Positions 8,387 to 17,233 of a DNA stretch of 64,000 nt are shown one piece after another (positions within the stretch are counted from its first letter, which is position 1; each line of letters begins with the position of its first letter). The notes under the pieces were generated by a model. That model was not told the DNA's origin and did no database searches. It saw only the letters and a program-made list of their open reading frames with translations. Origin of the DNA: Flavobacterium glaciei (GTDB taxonomy: Bacteria > Bacteroidota > Bacteroidia > Flavobacteriales > Flavobacteriaceae); assembly GCF_003350545.1 (NCBI RefSeq), contig NZ_QQBA01000002.1:248001-312000 (forward strand), written 5' to 3'. The translations under genes were made by a program, and so were the position numbers.

Positions 8387-9073
8387 ATGGCAAACCCGCT
8401 AATAAAAATAACCAATATCAAACGAGATTTTGTACTTGGAAATGAAATCGTTTATGTTCTTAAAGGCATTAATTTAGAAATAAATAAAGGCGAATATGTT
8501 GCATTAATGGGACCTTCAGGATCTGGAAAATCGACTTTAATGAATTTACTAGGCTGTTTAGACACCCCTACTTCTGGAACTTACATCCTAAACGGAAAAG
8601 ATGTCAGCCAAATGAAAGACGATGAATTAGCCGAAATTCGTAATAAAGAAATAGGATTTGTTTTCCAGACTTTCAACCTTTTACCCCGAACAACTGCTTT
8701 AGACAATGTAGCTTTACCCATGATTTATGCCGGATTTTCTAAATCGGAAAGAAAAACTAGAGCCACTGAAGTTTTGGAGCAAGTAAATCTTGCGGACAGA
8801 ATGGATCACCAACCCAACCAACTTTCAGGTGGACAACGCCAGCGTGTAGCTATTGCCCGTGCTTTAGTCAACAAACCTTCCATCATTCTTGCCGATGAGC
8901 CTACCGGAAATCTAGACAGTAAAACGTCATTAGAAATCATGAAACTTTTTGGAGATATTCACGCTAATGGAAACACTGTGATTCTTGTAACGCACGAAGA
9001 AGAAATTGCCGCTTATGCTAATCGAGTAATTCGTTTGCGTGACGGACTAATCGAAAGCGATACCTCTAAATAG
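8387..9073 (+). CDS. ABC transporter ATP-binding protein, LolD/MacB type
   Basis: A 228-residue ATPase subunit. It has the P-loop GPSGSGKST (about 42-50), the Q-loop [10 protein letters not shown], the signature [15 protein letters not shown], the Walker [14 protein letters not shown] and the switch histidine in VTHEEE. The sequence belongs to the LolD/MacB/FtsE-like group, which powers lipoprotein release or type VII ABC mechanotransmission. No permease gene is adjacent, so the partner must be encoded elsewhere. A hairpin repeat of the family described at 9081 follows directly. The family is certain; the transported substrate is not. Confidence 0.88.
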   Translation: MANPLIKITNIKRDFVLGNEIVYVLKGINLEINKGEYVALMGPSGSGKSTLMNLLGCLDTPTSGTYILNGKDVSQMKDDELAEIRNKEIGFVFQTFNLLPRTTALDNVALPMIYAGFSKSERKTRATEVLEQVNLADRMDHQPNQLSGGQRQRVAIARALVNKPSIILADEPTGNLDSKTSLEIMKLFGDIHANGNTVILVTHEEEIAAYANRVIRLRDGLIESDTSK

Positions 9074-9080
9074 TTTTTTT

Positions 9081-9190
9081 AGGAGCAACTTCCGGCTATC
9101 CGTTACAATCTTTTCTAGAAGCTTCCTGCCTACAAAAGGCTGCAAGCTTCCAGAAAAGGATTTCCACTGTTATCCGGGCTAGGAAATCCA
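9081..9190. repeat. Intergenic hairpin repeat, family 2, copy 1
   Basis: The conserved flanks are GGAGC...CCGGCTATCCGTTACAATCTT on the left and AAGGATTTCCACTGTTATC followed by GGGCTAGG on the right. They enclose a variable stem-loop (TTTTCTAGAAGCTT... with ...AAGCTTCCAGAAAA). The same frame with a different stem occurs at 14875-14960. I recall such elements as frequent in Flavobacterium intergenic DNA. Confidence 0.7.
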
Positions 9191-9233
9191 AACCGCTATT
9201 GCATTTAGAATTCCAAATAAAACCAACCAAAAA

Positions 9234-10091
9234 ATGAAAATCGCTATACTAACTTGCGAAAAACTTCCCGATTTAAACCCCGAAGATCAAAAAATAATTC
9301 CGGCTTTGGCTAGGCATAATATTGAGGCAACCGCTGCTATCTGGAGTGATAAAACCATCAATTGGACTGATTATGATTATTTAATTTTTCGTAATACTTG
9401 GGATTATTTCGAGAAAGAAACCGAGTTTAAAATTTGGCTTGACCAAATAGAAAAATTAGGAATCAAAACACTAAATCCCATTGAAATAATCAAGCAAAAC
9501 ATCCATAAGTTTTATTTGCGTGAATTAGAACAGCAAGGAATCACCATTTTGCCAACCGTTTTCATAGACAAAACAGAACATCTTGATCTTGCACAATTAA
9601 TTCCTTCGCATTGGAAAAAAGCAGTAATAAAACCAGCATTTTCGGCTGGATCGTATCTTACTGAAGTTTTCGAAATTTCCGAAATTCAAGAAATAAGCAA
9701 AAAATATAAAAATATCGCTAGTGAGAAAGAGTTGCTTTTACAGGAATTCATGCCCGAAATTCAAACATTAGGCGAAACTTCTTTTATCTTTTTCAATAAA
9801 AAATTCTCACACGCGGTCAATAAGAAACCTGTTGACGGCGATTTCAGAGTACAAACTCTTTTTGGAGGACAATATACTTTGGTTCAACCAAAACCAGAAC
9901 TCATTGAAAAAGCAAAAAAAATTGTCTCAACATTCCCAGACCATTTATTATACGCCAGAGTCGACGGAATAATAATTAATAATGAACTTCATTTAATGGA
10001 AATTGAATGCATCGAACCAGATTTATATTTCAATTTAAGTGAAAAGGCACTACAACGCTTTATTAACGCAATTTTGGAATTAATAGCTTAA
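9234..10091 (+). CDS. ATP-grasp domain protein (DcsG/RimK-like)
   Basis: A 285-residue soluble enzyme. The N-terminal part (1-90) has a Rossmann-like pre-ATP-grasp fold with DYDYLIFRNTWDYF. The ATP-grasp core has AVIKPAFSAGSYLT (lysine of the first nucleotide loop), ELLLQEFMPEIQTLGETSFIF (hinge region) and the metal-binding strands YARVDGIIINNELHLMEIE. These enzymes join a carboxylate to an amine or thiol using ATP. The nearest family I recognise is the one that includes the cycloserine enzyme DcsG, but the substrate here is unknown. It is encoded alone between a hairpin repeat and the adenosyltransferase gene. Confidence 0.75.
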   Translation: MKIAILTCEKLPDLNPEDQKIIPALARHNIEATAAIWSDKTINWTDYDYLIFRNTWDYFEKETEFKIWLDQIEKLGIKTLNPIEIIKQNIHKFYLRELEQQGITILPTVFIDKTEHLDLAQLIPSHWKKAVIKPAFSAGSYLTEVFEISEIQEISKKYKNIASEKELLLQEFMPEIQTLGETSFIFFNKKFSHAVNKKPVDGDFRVQTLFGGQYTLVQPKPELIEKAKKIVSTFPDHLLYARVDGIIINNELHLMEIECIEPDLYFNLSEKALQRFINAILELIA

Positions 10092-10303
10092 TTTTATTTA
10101 CTTAAAAACAGCATTGATTAACTCTTATGTTTACATTAATGAGCAGTTAAACAAGTTTAATATCATACTATTAAATGTATGCACTACCATTAAACATATA
10201 AATCGTGTAAGCATTAAACCTTAATTGACCTTATTAATATTTAAGTTACATAAGCTCAACTAAAATTAAACTTATATTACTAATATGATAAAAAAATGCG
10301 ACA

Positions 10304-10333
10304 TTGTTTTATTCTTATTGTTAGCTACATTTG
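10304..10333 (+). promoter_or_regulatory. Promoter of the cobalamin adenosyltransferase gene
   Basis: TTG at 10304-10306 and TACATTTG at 10326-10333 are 19 bases apart, a full match to the Bacteroidetes layout. The leader that follows (10334-10429) carries repeated AATCTAAAATCA-type words. The rest of the gap from 10092 shows nothing else. Confidence 0.7.
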
Positions 10334-10429
10334 CAGCTTGAATTCAATAATTATATTTTAGATTTATGATTTTTATTCACAGCAATAAATCTGCAATCTA
10401 AAATCATTAATCAACAATCTAAAATCAAA

Positions 10430-10999
10430 ATGAAAGTATATACAAAAACTGGAGATAATGGAACAACAGCACTTTTTGGCGGAACCAGAGTCCCAAAAGA
10501 TCATGCCCGCATAGAAAGTTACGGAACTGTTGACGAATTGAATTCTCATATTGGTCTGATTCGCGATCAGGAAATAAATACACACTACAAAGAAATTCTA
10601 ATTGAAATTCAGGATCGTTTGTTTACTGTTGGCGCTATTTTAGCAACGCCACAAGAAAAGGAAGTGATGAAAAACGGTGAGCTTAGGTTGAAAAACCTTG
10701 GGATTATCGAGTCTGATATCGAATTGTTAGAAAATGAAATTGACACTATGGAAGAAGTCTTGCCGCCTATGACTCATTTTGTACTTCCAGGCGGACATAC
10801 TACCGTGTCATATTGTCATATTGCACGTTGCGTTTGCCGAAGAGCAGAGCGCTTAGCAGTGCATTTAAGCCACAATGAACCCGTTGCTGAAATCGCAATC
10901 AAGTACTTAAACCGACTTTCTGACTACCTTTTTGTGTTGGCACGAAAGTTGTCTCATGATTTACAAGCTGACGAGGTTCAATGGATTCCAAGGAAATAG
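10430..10999 (+). CDS. Cob(I)yrinic acid a,c-diamide adenosyltransferase, PduO type
   Basis: A 189-residue enzyme that transfers adenosyl from ATP to cob(I)alamin to make coenzyme B12. The ATP-binding N-terminus is diagnostic: MKVYTKTGDNGTTALFGG, followed by KDHARIESYGTVDELNS. The five-helix core carries the C-terminal signature CHIARCVCRRAERLAV and ends with LNRLSDYLFVLAR. Length and order match PduO/MMAB enzymes. It is a single gene with its own promoter. It implies B12-dependent enzymes, such as methylmalonyl-CoA mutase, elsewhere in the genome. Confidence 0.93.
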   Translation: MKVYTKTGDNGTTALFGGTRVPKDHARIESYGTVDELNSHIGLIRDQEINTHYKEILIEIQDRLFTVGAILATPQEKEVMKNGELRLKNLGIIESDIELLENEIDTMEEVLPPMTHFVLPGGHTTVSYCHIARCVCRRAERLAVHLSHNEPVAEIAIKYLNRLSDYLFVLARKLSHDLQADEVQWIPRK

Positions 11000-11029
11000 T
11001 TAGCAGTTTACAGTTGTAAGTTTGCAGTG

Positions 11030-11069
11030 AAAGACTGAACACTAAATACCGAACACTGAACACTAAATA
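11030..11069. repeat. Degenerate CTGAACACTAAA tract
   Basis: Near-heptamer words (CTGAACACTAAATACCGAACACTGAACACTAAA) repeat imperfectly. Similar tracts lie at 4621-4665 and 47978-48004. Confidence 0.5.
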
Positions 11070-11109
11070 AAACGTTCTTAACTTTAACTAAAAATAAATC
11101 ATTTTTTAC

Positions 11110-11139
11110 TTGTATTTTTCAGTAAAAAATATATTTTTG
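11110..11139 (+). promoter_or_regulatory. Promoter of the DUF2795 gene
   Basis: TTG at 11110-11112 and TATTTTTG at 11132-11139 are separated by 19 bases. The start codon follows 22 bases later. Confidence 0.7.
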
Positions 11140-11161
11140 CACCAAACTAAATCGACAACAG

Positions 11162-11383
11162 ATGTATTGGACATTAGAATTAGCATCCTATTTAAGTGAT
11201 GCACCGTGGCCTGCTAACAAAGACGAACTTATTGACTACGCTATTAGAGCAGGAGCTCCATTAGAAGTAGTAGAAAACCTTCAATCTATTGAGGACGAAG
11301 GCGAGATATATGAATCAATGGAAGAAATATGGCCAGATTATCCCACGGACGAAGATTATCTTTGGAATGAGGATGAATATTAA
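11162..11383 (+). CDS. DUF2795 family small acidic protein
   Basis: A 73-residue, strongly acidic protein. The N-terminal MYWTLELASYLSDAPWPANK and the following KDELIDYAIRAGAP match DUF2795, a short helical domain that is near-universal in Bacteroidetes. The C-terminal half (EDEGEIYESMEEIWPDYPTD) is acidic. The molecular role is unknown. The gene has its own consensus promoter and terminator just before secA, so it appears to be an independent unit. Confidence 0.88.
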   Translation: MYWTLELASYLSDAPWPANKDELIDYAIRAGAPLEVVENLQSIEDEGEIYESMEEIWPDYPTDEDYLWNEDEY

Positions 11384-11395
11384 AAAGTAAACCAA

Positions 11396-11424
11396 TAAAA
11401 AAGTCTCAAAAGAGGCTTTTTTTT
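11396..11424 (+). terminator. Terminator of the DUF2795 gene
   Basis: AAAAGTCTC pairs with GAGGCTTTT (one G-U) across AAAA and is followed by a T run. Confidence 0.7.
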
Positions 11425-11468
11425 GGTTTAAATTCACAGAATTACACAATTAGAAATAAAAAAATATC

Positions 11469-14400
11469 ATGAGTTTCATAAACAGTATTATTAAAGTCTT
11501 TGTTGGCGATAAGTCCCAAAAAGATGTCAAAGCTTTACAACCTTATCTCAACAAAATAAAAACTTTCGAAGAACCTCTCAAAGCATTGTCACATGATGAT
11601 CTTAGAGGTAGAACGATTTTTTTTAAAGACAAAATAAAACAGGCTCGTTCGGAAAAAGACGCGAAAATTGTAGCTCTGAAACAAGAAGTGGAAAGCATTG
11701 TAGATATTGACAAAAGAGAAGATATCTACGTAGCTATAGATGCTCTTGAAAAAGAAGCCTATGAAATTTCAGAAAAAACATTAATGGAAATTCTTCCAGA
11801 AGCTTTTGCCGTTGTTAAAGAAACAGCCAGACGTTTCAAAGACAATTCGCAAATAGTGGTAACGGCAACTCCAAAAGACCGTGAACTATCCGCAACTAAA
11901 AGCTACATCACTTTAGATGGTGATACTTCTATTTGGGCAAATTCATGGAGTGCAGCAGGAAAAGAGATTACTTGGGACATGATTCACTATGACGTACAAT
12001 TAATTGGCGGAATGGTATTGCATGAAGGAAAAGTAGCTGAAATGCAAACGGGTGAAGGAAAAACTTTAGTAGCTACCTTACCGCTTTACCTAAATGCTTT
12101 AACTGGAAACGGTGTGCATCTAGTAACTGTAAATGATTATTTAGCAAAAAGAGATAGTACCTGGAAAGCACCTTTGTTCGAATTTCACGGGATGACTGTG
12201 GAATGTATCGACAATTACCAACCAAGTTCAGAAGGAAGAAAAAAAGCATACGACGCTGATATCACTTACGGAACCAATAATGAATTTGGCTTTGATTATT
12301 TAAGAGATAACATGGCGCATTCTCCAGAGGATTTAGTACAAAGAAAACACAATTACGCTATTGTCGATGAGGTCGATTCTGTGTTAATTGATGATGCTAG
12401 AACACCATTAATCATTTCAGGTCCAGTTCCGCAAGGAGATCGTCATGAATTCATGGAAATGAAACCAAAAATTGAGAACTTAGTAAGTTTGCAGCGTCAA
12501 TTGGCGAACGGATTTTTGGCTGAAGCCAAAAAACTAATCAAAGAAGGAAATACTAAAGACGGTGGTTTTAATTTATTGAGAGCCTACAGATCTTTGCCTA
12601 AAAACAAAGCATTAATCAAATTTTTGAGTGAAGAAGGAATCAAACAATTGCTTCAAAAAACCGAAAATCAATACATGGAGAATAACAAAAAAGAAATGCA
12701 CAAGATTGATGAGGCATTGTATTTTGTTATCGAAGAAAAAAACAATCAAGTCGAATTGACAGACAACGGAATCAAATACCTTTCTGGAGATACTGATGCT
12801 GACTTTTTTGTACTTCCGGACATTGGAACTGAAATTGCCGCTATCGAAAAGAAAAAATTAGATAAAGACACAGAAGCCGAAGAAAAAGAAAAATTATTTC
12901 AGGATTTCGGTGTAAAAAGTGAGCGTATCCACACCTTAACTCAACTTTTGAAAGCCTACGCTTTATTCGAAAAAGATGTAGAATATGTAATCATGGACAA
13001 CAAAATCATGATTGTTGATGAGCAAACAGGTCGTATCATGGACGGTCGTCGTTACTCTGACGGATTGCACCAAGCGATTGAAGCCAAAGAAAATGTAAAA
13101 ATCGAAGCTGCCACTCAAACCTTTGCCACCGTAACGTTACAGAACTACTTCAGAATGTACAACAAACTGGGAGGAATGACTGGAACTGCAGTAACGGAAG
13201 CAGGCGAGTTATGGCAAATATACAAACTGGACGTAGTAGAAATTCCTACGAACAGAGGAATGGCAAGAAAAGACAAAGAGGATTTTATTTATAAAACAAC
13301 TCGTGAAAAATTCAATGCCGTTATCGAAGATGTAACTGAATTGTCTAAAGCAGGAAGACCAGTACTTATTGGTACCACTTCTGTAGAGATTTCAGAATTA
13401 TTAAGCCGAATGTTGAAAATGAGAGGCGTTGCACACAATGTCTTGAATGCAAAAATGCACAAACAAGAAGCACAAATTGTTGAAGAAGCTGGAAAACCTG
13501 GAGTAGTAACCATTGCAACCAACATGGCTGGTCGTGGTACCGATATTAAATTATCTGCCGAAGTTAAAGCCGCTGGTGGATTAGCAATTGTAGGTACAGA
13601 ACGTCATGATTCGCGTCGTGTAGACCGCCAGTTGCGTGGTCGTGCAGGACGTCAAGGTGATCCGGGAAGTTCTCAGTTTTATGTTTCTCTTGAGGATAAC
13701 TTAATGCGTTTGTTTGGTTCTGAGAGAGTGGCTAAAGTAATGGACAGAATGGGATTGCAAGAAGGCGAAGTGATTCAGCATTCTATGATGACAAAATCTA
13801 TCGAACGTGCTCAGAAAAAAGTAGAGGAAAACAATTTTGGTGTTCGTAAGCGTTTATTAGAATATGATGACGTAATGAATGCGCAACGTGAAGTAGTGTA
13901 CAAACGTCGTCGTCATGCCTTGTTTGGAGAGCGATTGAAATTAGATATTGCCAACATGCTTTATGATACTTGCGAACTAATCATTGATGATAACAAAGCA
14001 ACTAACAATTTCAAAAACTTTGAATTTGAATTGATTCGTTATTTCTCTATCACATCACCAGTTACCGAAACTGAGTTCATGAAGTTGAGCGAAATGGAGT
14101 TAACAGGAAAAGTGTACAAAGCAACTTTAGATTATTATACAGAGAAAACTGAAAGAAGCGCCAGAGAAGCATTCCCAATCATAAAAAGTGTTTACGAAGA
14201 TAAAAACAACCAGTTTGAGCGCATCGTTGTTCCGTTTACAGATGGAATAAAATCGCTGAATGTGGTTACTGATTTAAAAACCGCTTACGAAACACAAGGC
14301 GCACAATTAGTGGCTGATTTCGAGAAAAACATCACTCTAGCCATTGTAGATGAAGCTTGGAAAAAACACTTACGTAAAATGGACGAGTTAAAACAATCGG

Positions 14401-14810
14401 TTCAACTTGCCGTTCACGAACAAAAAGATCCGTTGCTTATTTACAAACTGGAAGCCTTCAATTTGTTTAGAGCTATGATTGACAATGTCAATAAAGAAGT
14501 AATTTCATTCCTGTTCAAAGGGGATTTACCGGCTCAGGAAAACCAACAAATTCAAGAAGCGAAAGAAGTTGCTCCGGTAGAAGATTACACGACTTCAAAA
14601 GACGAAATCGTAAGTAGCGAAACGGCCAACCGTGAAGCTGGTCAAACGCAACAACGCCAAGTAACCGAAACTATCACTCGCGACATGCCAAAAATTAATC
14701 GCAACGATAATGTTACGATTCAAAACGTGGCCAACGGACAAATACAAGAAATGAAATACAAAAAAGCCGAAAGCCTAATCGCTTCAGGACAATGGGTTAT
14801 CGTGAACTAA
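11469..14810 (+). CDS. secA: Preprotein translocase ATPase SecA
   Basis: An 1113-residue SecA, the cytoplasmic motor that pushes unfolded preproteins through SecYEG. The Walker A TGEGKT lies at 194-199 after GGMVLHEGKVAEMQ, and the DEAD-like box is in IVDEVDSVLIDDARTPL at about 300-316. The second motor domain has TGTAVTEAGELWQIYKLDVV, VLIGTTSVEISE, NMAGRGTDIKL and DRQLRGRAGRQGDPG. The protein is longer than E. coli SecA because of insertions in the first nucleotide-binding domain. The usual cysteine-rich zinc tail is not present; the protein ends KYKKAESLIASGQW.... A strong terminator follows. Confidence 0.97.
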   Translation: MSFINSIIKVFVGDKSQKDVKALQPYLNKIKTFEEPLKALSHDDLRGRTIFFKDKIKQARSEKDAKIVALKQEVESIVDIDKREDIYVAIDALEKEAYEISEKTLMEILPEAFAVVKETARRFKDNSQIVVTATPKDRELSATKSYITLDGDTSIWANSWSAAGKEITWDMIHYDVQLIGGMVLHEGKVAEMQTGEGKTLVATLPLYLNALTGNGVHLVTVNDYLAKRDSTWKAPLFEFHGMTVECIDNYQPSSEGRKKAYDADITYGTNNEFGFDYLRDNMAHSPEDLVQRKHNYAIVDEVDSVLIDDARTPLIISGPVPQGDRHEFMEMKPKIENLVSLQRQLANGFLAEAKKLIKEGNTKDGGFNLLRAYRSLPKNKALIKFLSEEGIKQLLQKTENQYMENNKKEMHKIDEALYFVIEEKNNQVELTDNGIKYLSGDTDADFFVLPDIGTEIAAIEKKKLDKDTEAEEKEKLFQDFGVKSERIHTLTQLLKAYALFEKDVEYVIMDNKIMIVDEQTGRIMDGRRYSDGLHQAIEAKENVKIEAATQTFATVTLQNYFRMYNKLGGMTGTAVTEAGELWQIYKLDVVEIPTNRGMARKDKEDFIYKTTREKFNAVIEDVTELSKAGRPVLIGTTSVEISELLSRMLKMRGVAHNVLNAKMHKQEAQIVEEAGKPGVVTIATNMAGRGTDIKLSAEVKAAGGLAIVGTERHDSRRVDRQLRGRAGRQGDPGSSQFYVSLEDNLMRLFGSERVAKVMDRMGLQEGEVIQHSMMTKSIERAQKKVEENNFGVRKRLLEYDDVMNAQREVVYKRRRHALFGERLKLDIANMLYDTCELIIDDNKATNNFKNFEFELIRYFSITSPVTETEFMKLSEMELTGKVYKATLDYYTEKTERSAREAFPIIKSVYEDKNNQFERIVVPFTDGIKSLNVVTDLKTAYETQGAQLVADFEKNITLAIVDEAWKKHLRKMDELKQSVQLAVHEQKDPLLIYKLEAFNLFRAMIDNVNKEVISFLFKGDLPAQENQQIQEAKEVAPVEDYTTSKDEIVSSETANREAGQTQQRQVTETITRDMPKINRNDNVTIQNVANGQIQEMKYKKAESLIASGQWVIVN

Positions 14811-14837
14811 TAAAAGTTTCGATTCCTTACTATTACA

Positions 14838-14874
14838 TTCCCCAATTACGAAAGTAGTTGGGGAATTTTTTTTT
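14838..14874 (+). terminator. Terminator of secA
   Basis: CCCCAATTAC pairs with GTAGTTGGGG (one G-U) across GAAA and is followed by AA and nine T. Confidence 0.8.
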
Positions 14875-14960
14875 GGAGCTATTCCCGCCATACGTTTCAA
14901 TCTTGTGGGGCAAAACGAACGCCCCACAAGGATTTCCACTGCTGACGGGGCTAGGGATTT
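14875..14960. repeat. Intergenic hairpin repeat, family 2, copy 2
   Basis: It has the same flanks as the element at 9081: GGAGCTATTCCCGCCATACG and TTTCAATCTT on the left, AAGGATTTCCACTGCTGAC and GGGGCTAGGG on the right. The inner stem is different (TTGTGGGGC with GCCCCACAA), so the arms vary in step while the flanks are conserved. From 14961 to 15165 the DNA is AT-rich; a small ACCCAATTTTTGGGT hairpin lies at about 15118-15132. Confidence 0.75.
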
Positions 14961-15165
14961 TGTGATAAATAACTCCGTTTACGGTTTCCCGTAATAATCC
15001 TGTAAACAAAGAATATATCTTCGAAAAAAATGAGTAGCTGTTTTATTTTATAAGTATTTTCAACGATTTATTTATATATTTGAAAATAAATAAAGGATGA
15101 TGTTTATCAGACCAATCTACCCAATTTTTGGGTGATAAGTCTGACATTGTAAGACCTATATAATA

Positions 15166-15174
15166 GTTGGCAAC
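15166..15174. repeat. Left cassette-end inverted repeat GTTGGCAAC
   Basis: It pairs perfectly with GTTGCCAAC at 16206-16214, just after the stop codon of the enclosed gene. It is read here as the GTT half of an attC-like site. Unlike the other GTT ends in the window it is not preceded by C. Confidence 0.55.
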
Positions 15175-15200
15175 AAGCTTAAAAACCGAAAAAAACGCAA

Positions 15201-16187
15201 ATGAACAACGAAAAATGGAATGAAATCTGCTTTTTATTATCCGACAATATTCGGACTGATATTAGTGAAAATGATTTTGAACAAAACGTAGTCCAAGCTT
15301 TAAGGGTTTTGGACTGGAAAGAATATTCTGGAGATATTGAAATTCGACCTTCTTTTCAAGTTGGTGCTGCAAACAGAATTACGCCCGATTTTGTGATAAA
15401 ATCTTCTGACAATAGAAAACTGTTCGTAATTGAAATTAAACAGCCAAACATTCCTCTAAATTCAAAATTTCAGCAACAACTATTTTCTTATATGCGTCAA
15501 TTGAGACTCGAATACGGAATTTTAATTGGGCAAGGAATCCAAATTTTTTACGATGGAGATTTAGTCAACCAAGAAGACCCAATCCTTTTAGAAACAATAA
15601 AGTTCGCAAAAGATGATGAAAAGGGTTTGAAATTTGTCGAATTATTTGCAAAGGAAAGCTTCAGCCAAGAATCATTGAAAGCATTTACACTAAACGGACT
15701 TAAAAAAATAAACCGTAGAGAAGAACATAAAAATTTGACTGAAAAAATACTTTCGGAGAGTTATCAAGAAAAAATTTCAGAATTAATAAAACAAGACTTT
15801 TTAAACGAATATGACGGAGAACTAATTGAATCTGTCCTTAAAGAACTGAATATTGAGATAAAAACTAAAAACCAAGAAATATCTCAAACGGTATTTCCAA
15901 AAAGTCATTATAAAGAACCAAGAATAATTGATTACTCAAATGGTATTTTACCAATAGAATTAAACCCATCATCTGAATCGGATTTTAAACGCAGACTTTT
16001 ATTAACAAAAACTGCTTACATAACGACTTTTTACAAAAATGGAACGTCTAAACAAAAAATTTGGAATGCTCAAAGATTTAGAGAAAGTTCGGGGGTTTTA
16101 GGAAACTTGAGGTCAAGACCTGAATTTAGAAATGGAGAATGGCAAAAACTCGGAATTGAAAAAGTTTTTGTTTCGATTGACAAATAA
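15201..16187 (+). CDS. Restriction-type nuclease-domain protein (HSDR_N-like), cassette gene
   Basis: A 328-residue protein. Residues 25-120 resemble the N-terminal nuclease domain of type I restriction HsdR subunits. Asp lies in RITPDFVI and the E-x-K in VIEIKQPN, the core residues of a PD-(D/E)XK fold, followed by QQLFSYMRQLRLEYGIL. No helicase motor follows. The C-terminal third (LLLTKTAYITTFYKNGTSKQ...) may be a separate binding domain that I do not recognise. It may be a stand-alone nuclease in defence or mobile DNA. It is enclosed by the 9-bp inverted repeat at 15166 and 16206, the arrangement of an integron-like cassette. It is AT-richer than secA. Confidence 0.7.
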   Translation: MNNEKWNEICFLLSDNIRTDISENDFEQNVVQALRVLDWKEYSGDIEIRPSFQVGAANRITPDFVIKSSDNRKLFVIEIKQPNIPLNSKFQQQLFSYMRQLRLEYGILIGQGIQIFYDGDLVNQEDPILLETIKFAKDDEKGLKFVELFAKESFSQESLKAFTLNGLKKINRREEHKNLTEKILSESYQEKISELIKQDFLNEYDGELIESVLKELNIEIKTKNQEISQTVFPKSHYKEPRIIDYSNGILPIELNPSSESDFKRRLLLTKTAYITTFYKNGTSKQKIWNAQRFRESSGVLGNLRSRPEFRNGEWQKLGIEKVFVSIDK

Positions 16188-16205
16188 CAAATGGAAAGAA
16201 AGCCA

Positions 16206-16340
16206 GTTGCCAACAGCGTGTATAAGAAATAGCGGGTTTAGTGATAAATCAAAGGTCAGTGCTTTTAATAAAAGTCAGTGCCAAACTGAAAGTGAAGTGC
16301 TTTTTAATCCGCTACTTCTCATACACGCAAACCGTTGTAT
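16206..16340 (+). repeat. attC-like folded recombination site 1
   Basis: It begins GTTGCCAAC and ends CCGTTGTAT. Between them lie 20-base arms at 16216-16235 and 16309-16328 that pair at 18 of 20 positions around a loop of about 73 bases. The loop opens with GTTTAGTGATAAA. The site at 63360-63490 has the same plan, with different but still complementary arms. It separates two genes. A classical attC would have RYYYAAC and GTTRRRY ends; these ends fit only at AAC and GTT. Confidence 0.6.
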
Positions 16341-16348
16341 GCAATTGC
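16334..16348. repeat. Left cassette-end inverted repeat GTTGTATGCAATTGC
   Basis: It pairs with GCAACTGCATACAAC at 17035-17049 at 14 of 15 positions. The two ends enclose the gene at 16373-17032 and are unlike those of the neighbouring cassette. Confidence 0.6.
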
Positions 16349-16372
16349 AAAACAGAAAACAGAACCATAATT

Positions 16373-17032
16373 ATGATTGAAGATCTTATTAGAAAAACAA
16401 ATACTACCGAATTTTATCAGGACTCCGATTTCAAACTGGAATCCTATAGTTTTAAAACTTCGGATAATACTTTAGAGCTGTTTTTCTCCATTAATCAAAC
16501 TAGTTATGATATTCCAATTGAACTTGAAGAATGGAAATTAACATGTGTAAAAACGGAGCAATTTGATGGGTTCTTTTGGGGCTTATTACTTCCTTATGTC
16601 AAAATGAAAATATTAGATTCACATCCTTTGCTTTTAAAATATCACGAAAATGAACTTGTATGTTTAGTTAAAGGAAAACCAAAAAATCTAAATTTATTTG
16701 TTGGTGATATCAGTAACGCATTGGAGAAAAAAACTGGTAACTGGATTAAAGTAAGTGAAGTTTTTTGGAATAATGAAGAAAACTTTAAACTATACCCGAA
16801 ACGTCATATCCGCATTCCTGAATCTTTAAAAAACTTAATCGCGGAAGTTTGTGAAGAACACAATTTGGAATTTGAGGTTACTAACGAAATTATAGCAGAA
16901 GATAAAGGTTATGCTGACAAAGCAAAGTCAAAAATTTTAATATTTGGAAATGAAGATGTAAGCCCAAATTATTTTAGTCTGAATCAACCGTATATAATCG
17001 CAGAAAAGTTTACCGCAGAAAGAATTAAATAA
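16373..17032 (+). CDS. Unknown soluble protein, cassette gene
   Basis: A 219-residue protein that I do not recognise. It is acidic, with no signal peptide or membrane segment. Notable stretches are EEWKLTCVKTEQFDGFFWG near the middle and KSKILIFGNEDVSPNYF near the end. I use ATG at 16373; a longer open frame from 16241 would run through the folded site 1. The stop codon lies 2 bases before the right inverted repeat at 17035, so gene and cassette boundaries coincide closely. The coding call rests on codon structure and cassette boundaries; the function is unknown. Confidence 0.65.
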   Translation: MIEDLIRKTNTTEFYQDSDFKLESYSFKTSDNTLELFFSINQTSYDIPIELEEWKLTCVKTEQFDGFFWGLLLPYVKMKILDSHPLLLKYHENELVCLVKGKPKNLNLFVGDISNALEKKTGNWIKVSEVFWNNEENFKLYPKRHIRIPESLKNLIAEVCEEHNLEFEVTNEIIAEDKGYADKAKSKILIFGNEDVSPNYFSLNQPYIIAEKFTAERIK

Positions 17033-17034
17033 AA

Positions 17035-17110
17035 GCAACTGCATACAACAGTTAGGGTTTCGTTGCGGCTGCAAGCCGAACAATGAAACCACCGCAAGCG
17101 CGAGTGGAAT
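17035..17110 (+). repeat. attC-like site 3, left part, with the conserved GTTTCGTTGC hairpin
   Basis: It starts with GCAACTGCATACAAC, the partner of 16334-16348. It continues with a hairpin, GGTTTCGTTGCGGCT against AGCCGAACAATGAAACC, whose strands are unequal in length. The same hairpin follows three genes at 59.8, 61.2 and 62.1 kb on the other strand. The right end of this site is not evident because the element at 17115 interrupts the region. Confidence 0.55.
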
Positions 17111-17114
17111 GTAA

Positions 17115-17233
17115 TTTAGTTAAGAGTTTATTTGTCATTCCGACGAAGGAGGAATCTCTGTTTGTTGCTCACGTTTGTTGAGATTCCTCCTTCGTCGGAA
17201 TGACAAAAACATGGGGATTATTCCTTAACTTAA
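17115..17233. repeat. 119-bp MITE-like hairpin element, copy 2
   Basis: It has the same length as the copy at 3092-3210. The ends are TTTAGTTAAG and CTTAACTTAA (one mismatch). The inner 25-bp inverted repeat is perfect here. It sits inside the folded region after the cassette gene, so it probably inserted there after that region formed. Confidence 0.8.

Noticed and set aside
16241..16372. N-terminal extension of the unknown cassette gene
   Set aside because: It runs through folded site 1 and past the GTTGTATGC cassette end; the ATG at 16373 is a better start.
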